Source: an uncultured Bacteroidota bacterium (GTDB taxonomy: Bacteria; Bacteroidota; Bacteroidia; Chitinophagales; Chitinophagaceae). Taken from it: a stretch of 5,401 nt of DNA. Positions within the stretch are counted from its first letter, which is position 1; each line of letters begins with the position of its first letter. Made by a program: the position numbers and the translations under genes. The notes under the pieces were generated by a model, which was given only the letters and a program-made list of their open reading frames with translations, ran no database searches and had not been told where the DNA came from. Below, piece after piece: positions 5,050-5,401 of this stretch. The stretch covers positions 1 to 5,401 of the forward strand of contig CAMLGP010000258.1 of NCBI GenBank assembly GCA_946479535.1, given 5' to 3'.

Positions 5050-5401
5050 CTCATCCGCTTTAATAGGAATATTATGGAAAAGGTCCTTATTTCCACTCCT
5101 GGTTATCCAGACATTATTCTCTATCCGTACACCCATCTGTTCTTCTTCAATATAGATCCCGGGTTCTACTGTAAACACCATTCCGGGTTTAATGGGTTCG
5201 GTCCTTGTACCGAGATCATGCACATCAATTCCCAGGTGATGGGATATGCCATGATATAAATATTTGCGATAAGCCCTGTTGTCTTTGTCCTCATTCTTTA
5301 CATCCATCTTGCTGATCAATCCAATCTTCAGGAATTCTTTGGTGGCCTCCTCTCCTACTTTATCTGTATAATTAACAATAGTGATACCTGGCTTCAGCAG
5401 G
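5026..5401 (-). CDS. pepP: Aminopeptidase P-like M24 metallopeptidase, C-terminal part (5' end outside window)
   Basis: This is the end of a pita-bread-fold M24 peptidase, most like Xaa-Pro aminopeptidase (PepP), which removes N-terminal residues preceding proline using two metal ions, usually Mn. The frame stays open to the window edge (last full codon ends at 5400), giving 124 visible residues of an expected 430 or so; a TTG at 5317-5319 is internal and not a start. Counted from the first visible residue, HGISHHLGIDVHDLG holds metal ligand H54 and active-site H61, FTVEPGIYI holds ligand E79, and GVRIENNV holds ligand E94. The two Asp ligands lie outside the window. The LLKPG segment at the visible start is typical of the preceding helix region. 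No signal peptide can be judged. The pssA start follows after 30 nt. A prolidase-type member of the same family is possible, and the symbol is tentative. Confidence 0.88.
   Translation of the reverse strand, partial: LLKPGITIVNYTDKVGEEATKEFLKIGLISKMDVKNEDKDNRAYRKYLYHGISHHLGIDVHDLGTRTEPIKPGMVFTVEPGIYIEEEQMGVRIENNVWITRSGNKDLFHNIPIKADEIESLMKK

Noticed and set aside
5026..5319. TTG at 5317-5319 as the start of a separate 97-residue protein
   Set aside because: The frame continues upstream without a stop to the window edge and the extra residues fit an M24 peptidase, so the TTG is an internal Leu codon.
1..5401. Mobile element, CRISPR array, toxin-antitoxin or defence system
   Set aside because: No transposase, integrase, spaced direct repeats, tRNA-linked attachment site or recognisable defence domain is seen; the genes are mainly housekeeping and secreted-protein genes.

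Overview
The window looks like chromosomal DNA of a Bacteroidota bacterium, probably near the Chitinophagaceae. This rests on the protein types (secreted M1 metallopeptidase with a GGMEY motif, PepSY-like secreted protein, short RsmI without a C-terminal domain), AT-rich gene starts that mostly lack a Shine-Dalgarno sequence, and one good match to the Bacteroidota sigma-factor promoter (TTG - about 20 nt - TAnnTTTG). No species can be named from the sequence alone.

Layout. Positions 1-545 (+) hold the C-terminal 180 residues of a NarL/FixJ-type response regulator, cut by the window edge. All other genes are on the minus strand and converge on it. Reading right to left: the last 124 residues of an aminopeptidase P-like M24 enzyme (5401-5026), pssA (4995-4213), purS (4216-3971, overlapping pssA by 4 nt), rsmI (3921-3256), a small secreted PepSY-like protein (3125-2676) and a secreted M1-family zinc peptidase (2588-738). 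The convergent gap 546-737 carries two terminator-like hairpins and no convincing gene.

How the genes relate. pssA-purS-rsmI look like a housekeeping transcription unit (phosphatidylserine synthesis, a purine synthesis subunit, 16S rRNA methylation). A well-placed promoter overlapping the end of the M24 gene would start it. PepSY-like protein and M1 peptidase both carry signal peptides and are neighbours, so a functional link outside the cytoplasm is possible but not shown. The gap before the PepSY gene holds a GC-rich palindrome resembling a dispersed repeat, and the gap before the M1 gene holds a 16-bp hairpin.

I found no mobile element, CRISPR array, tRNA, rRNA or defence system, and no convincing undescribed multi-gene system. 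The observations most worth a second look are non-coding: the hairpin that buries the rsmI ribosome-binding sequence, the crossed terminators in the convergent gap, the REP-like palindrome, and the promoter inside the M24 gene end. In protein sequence, the M1 enzyme has an unusually short spacing between its substrate-binding and zinc-binding motifs.
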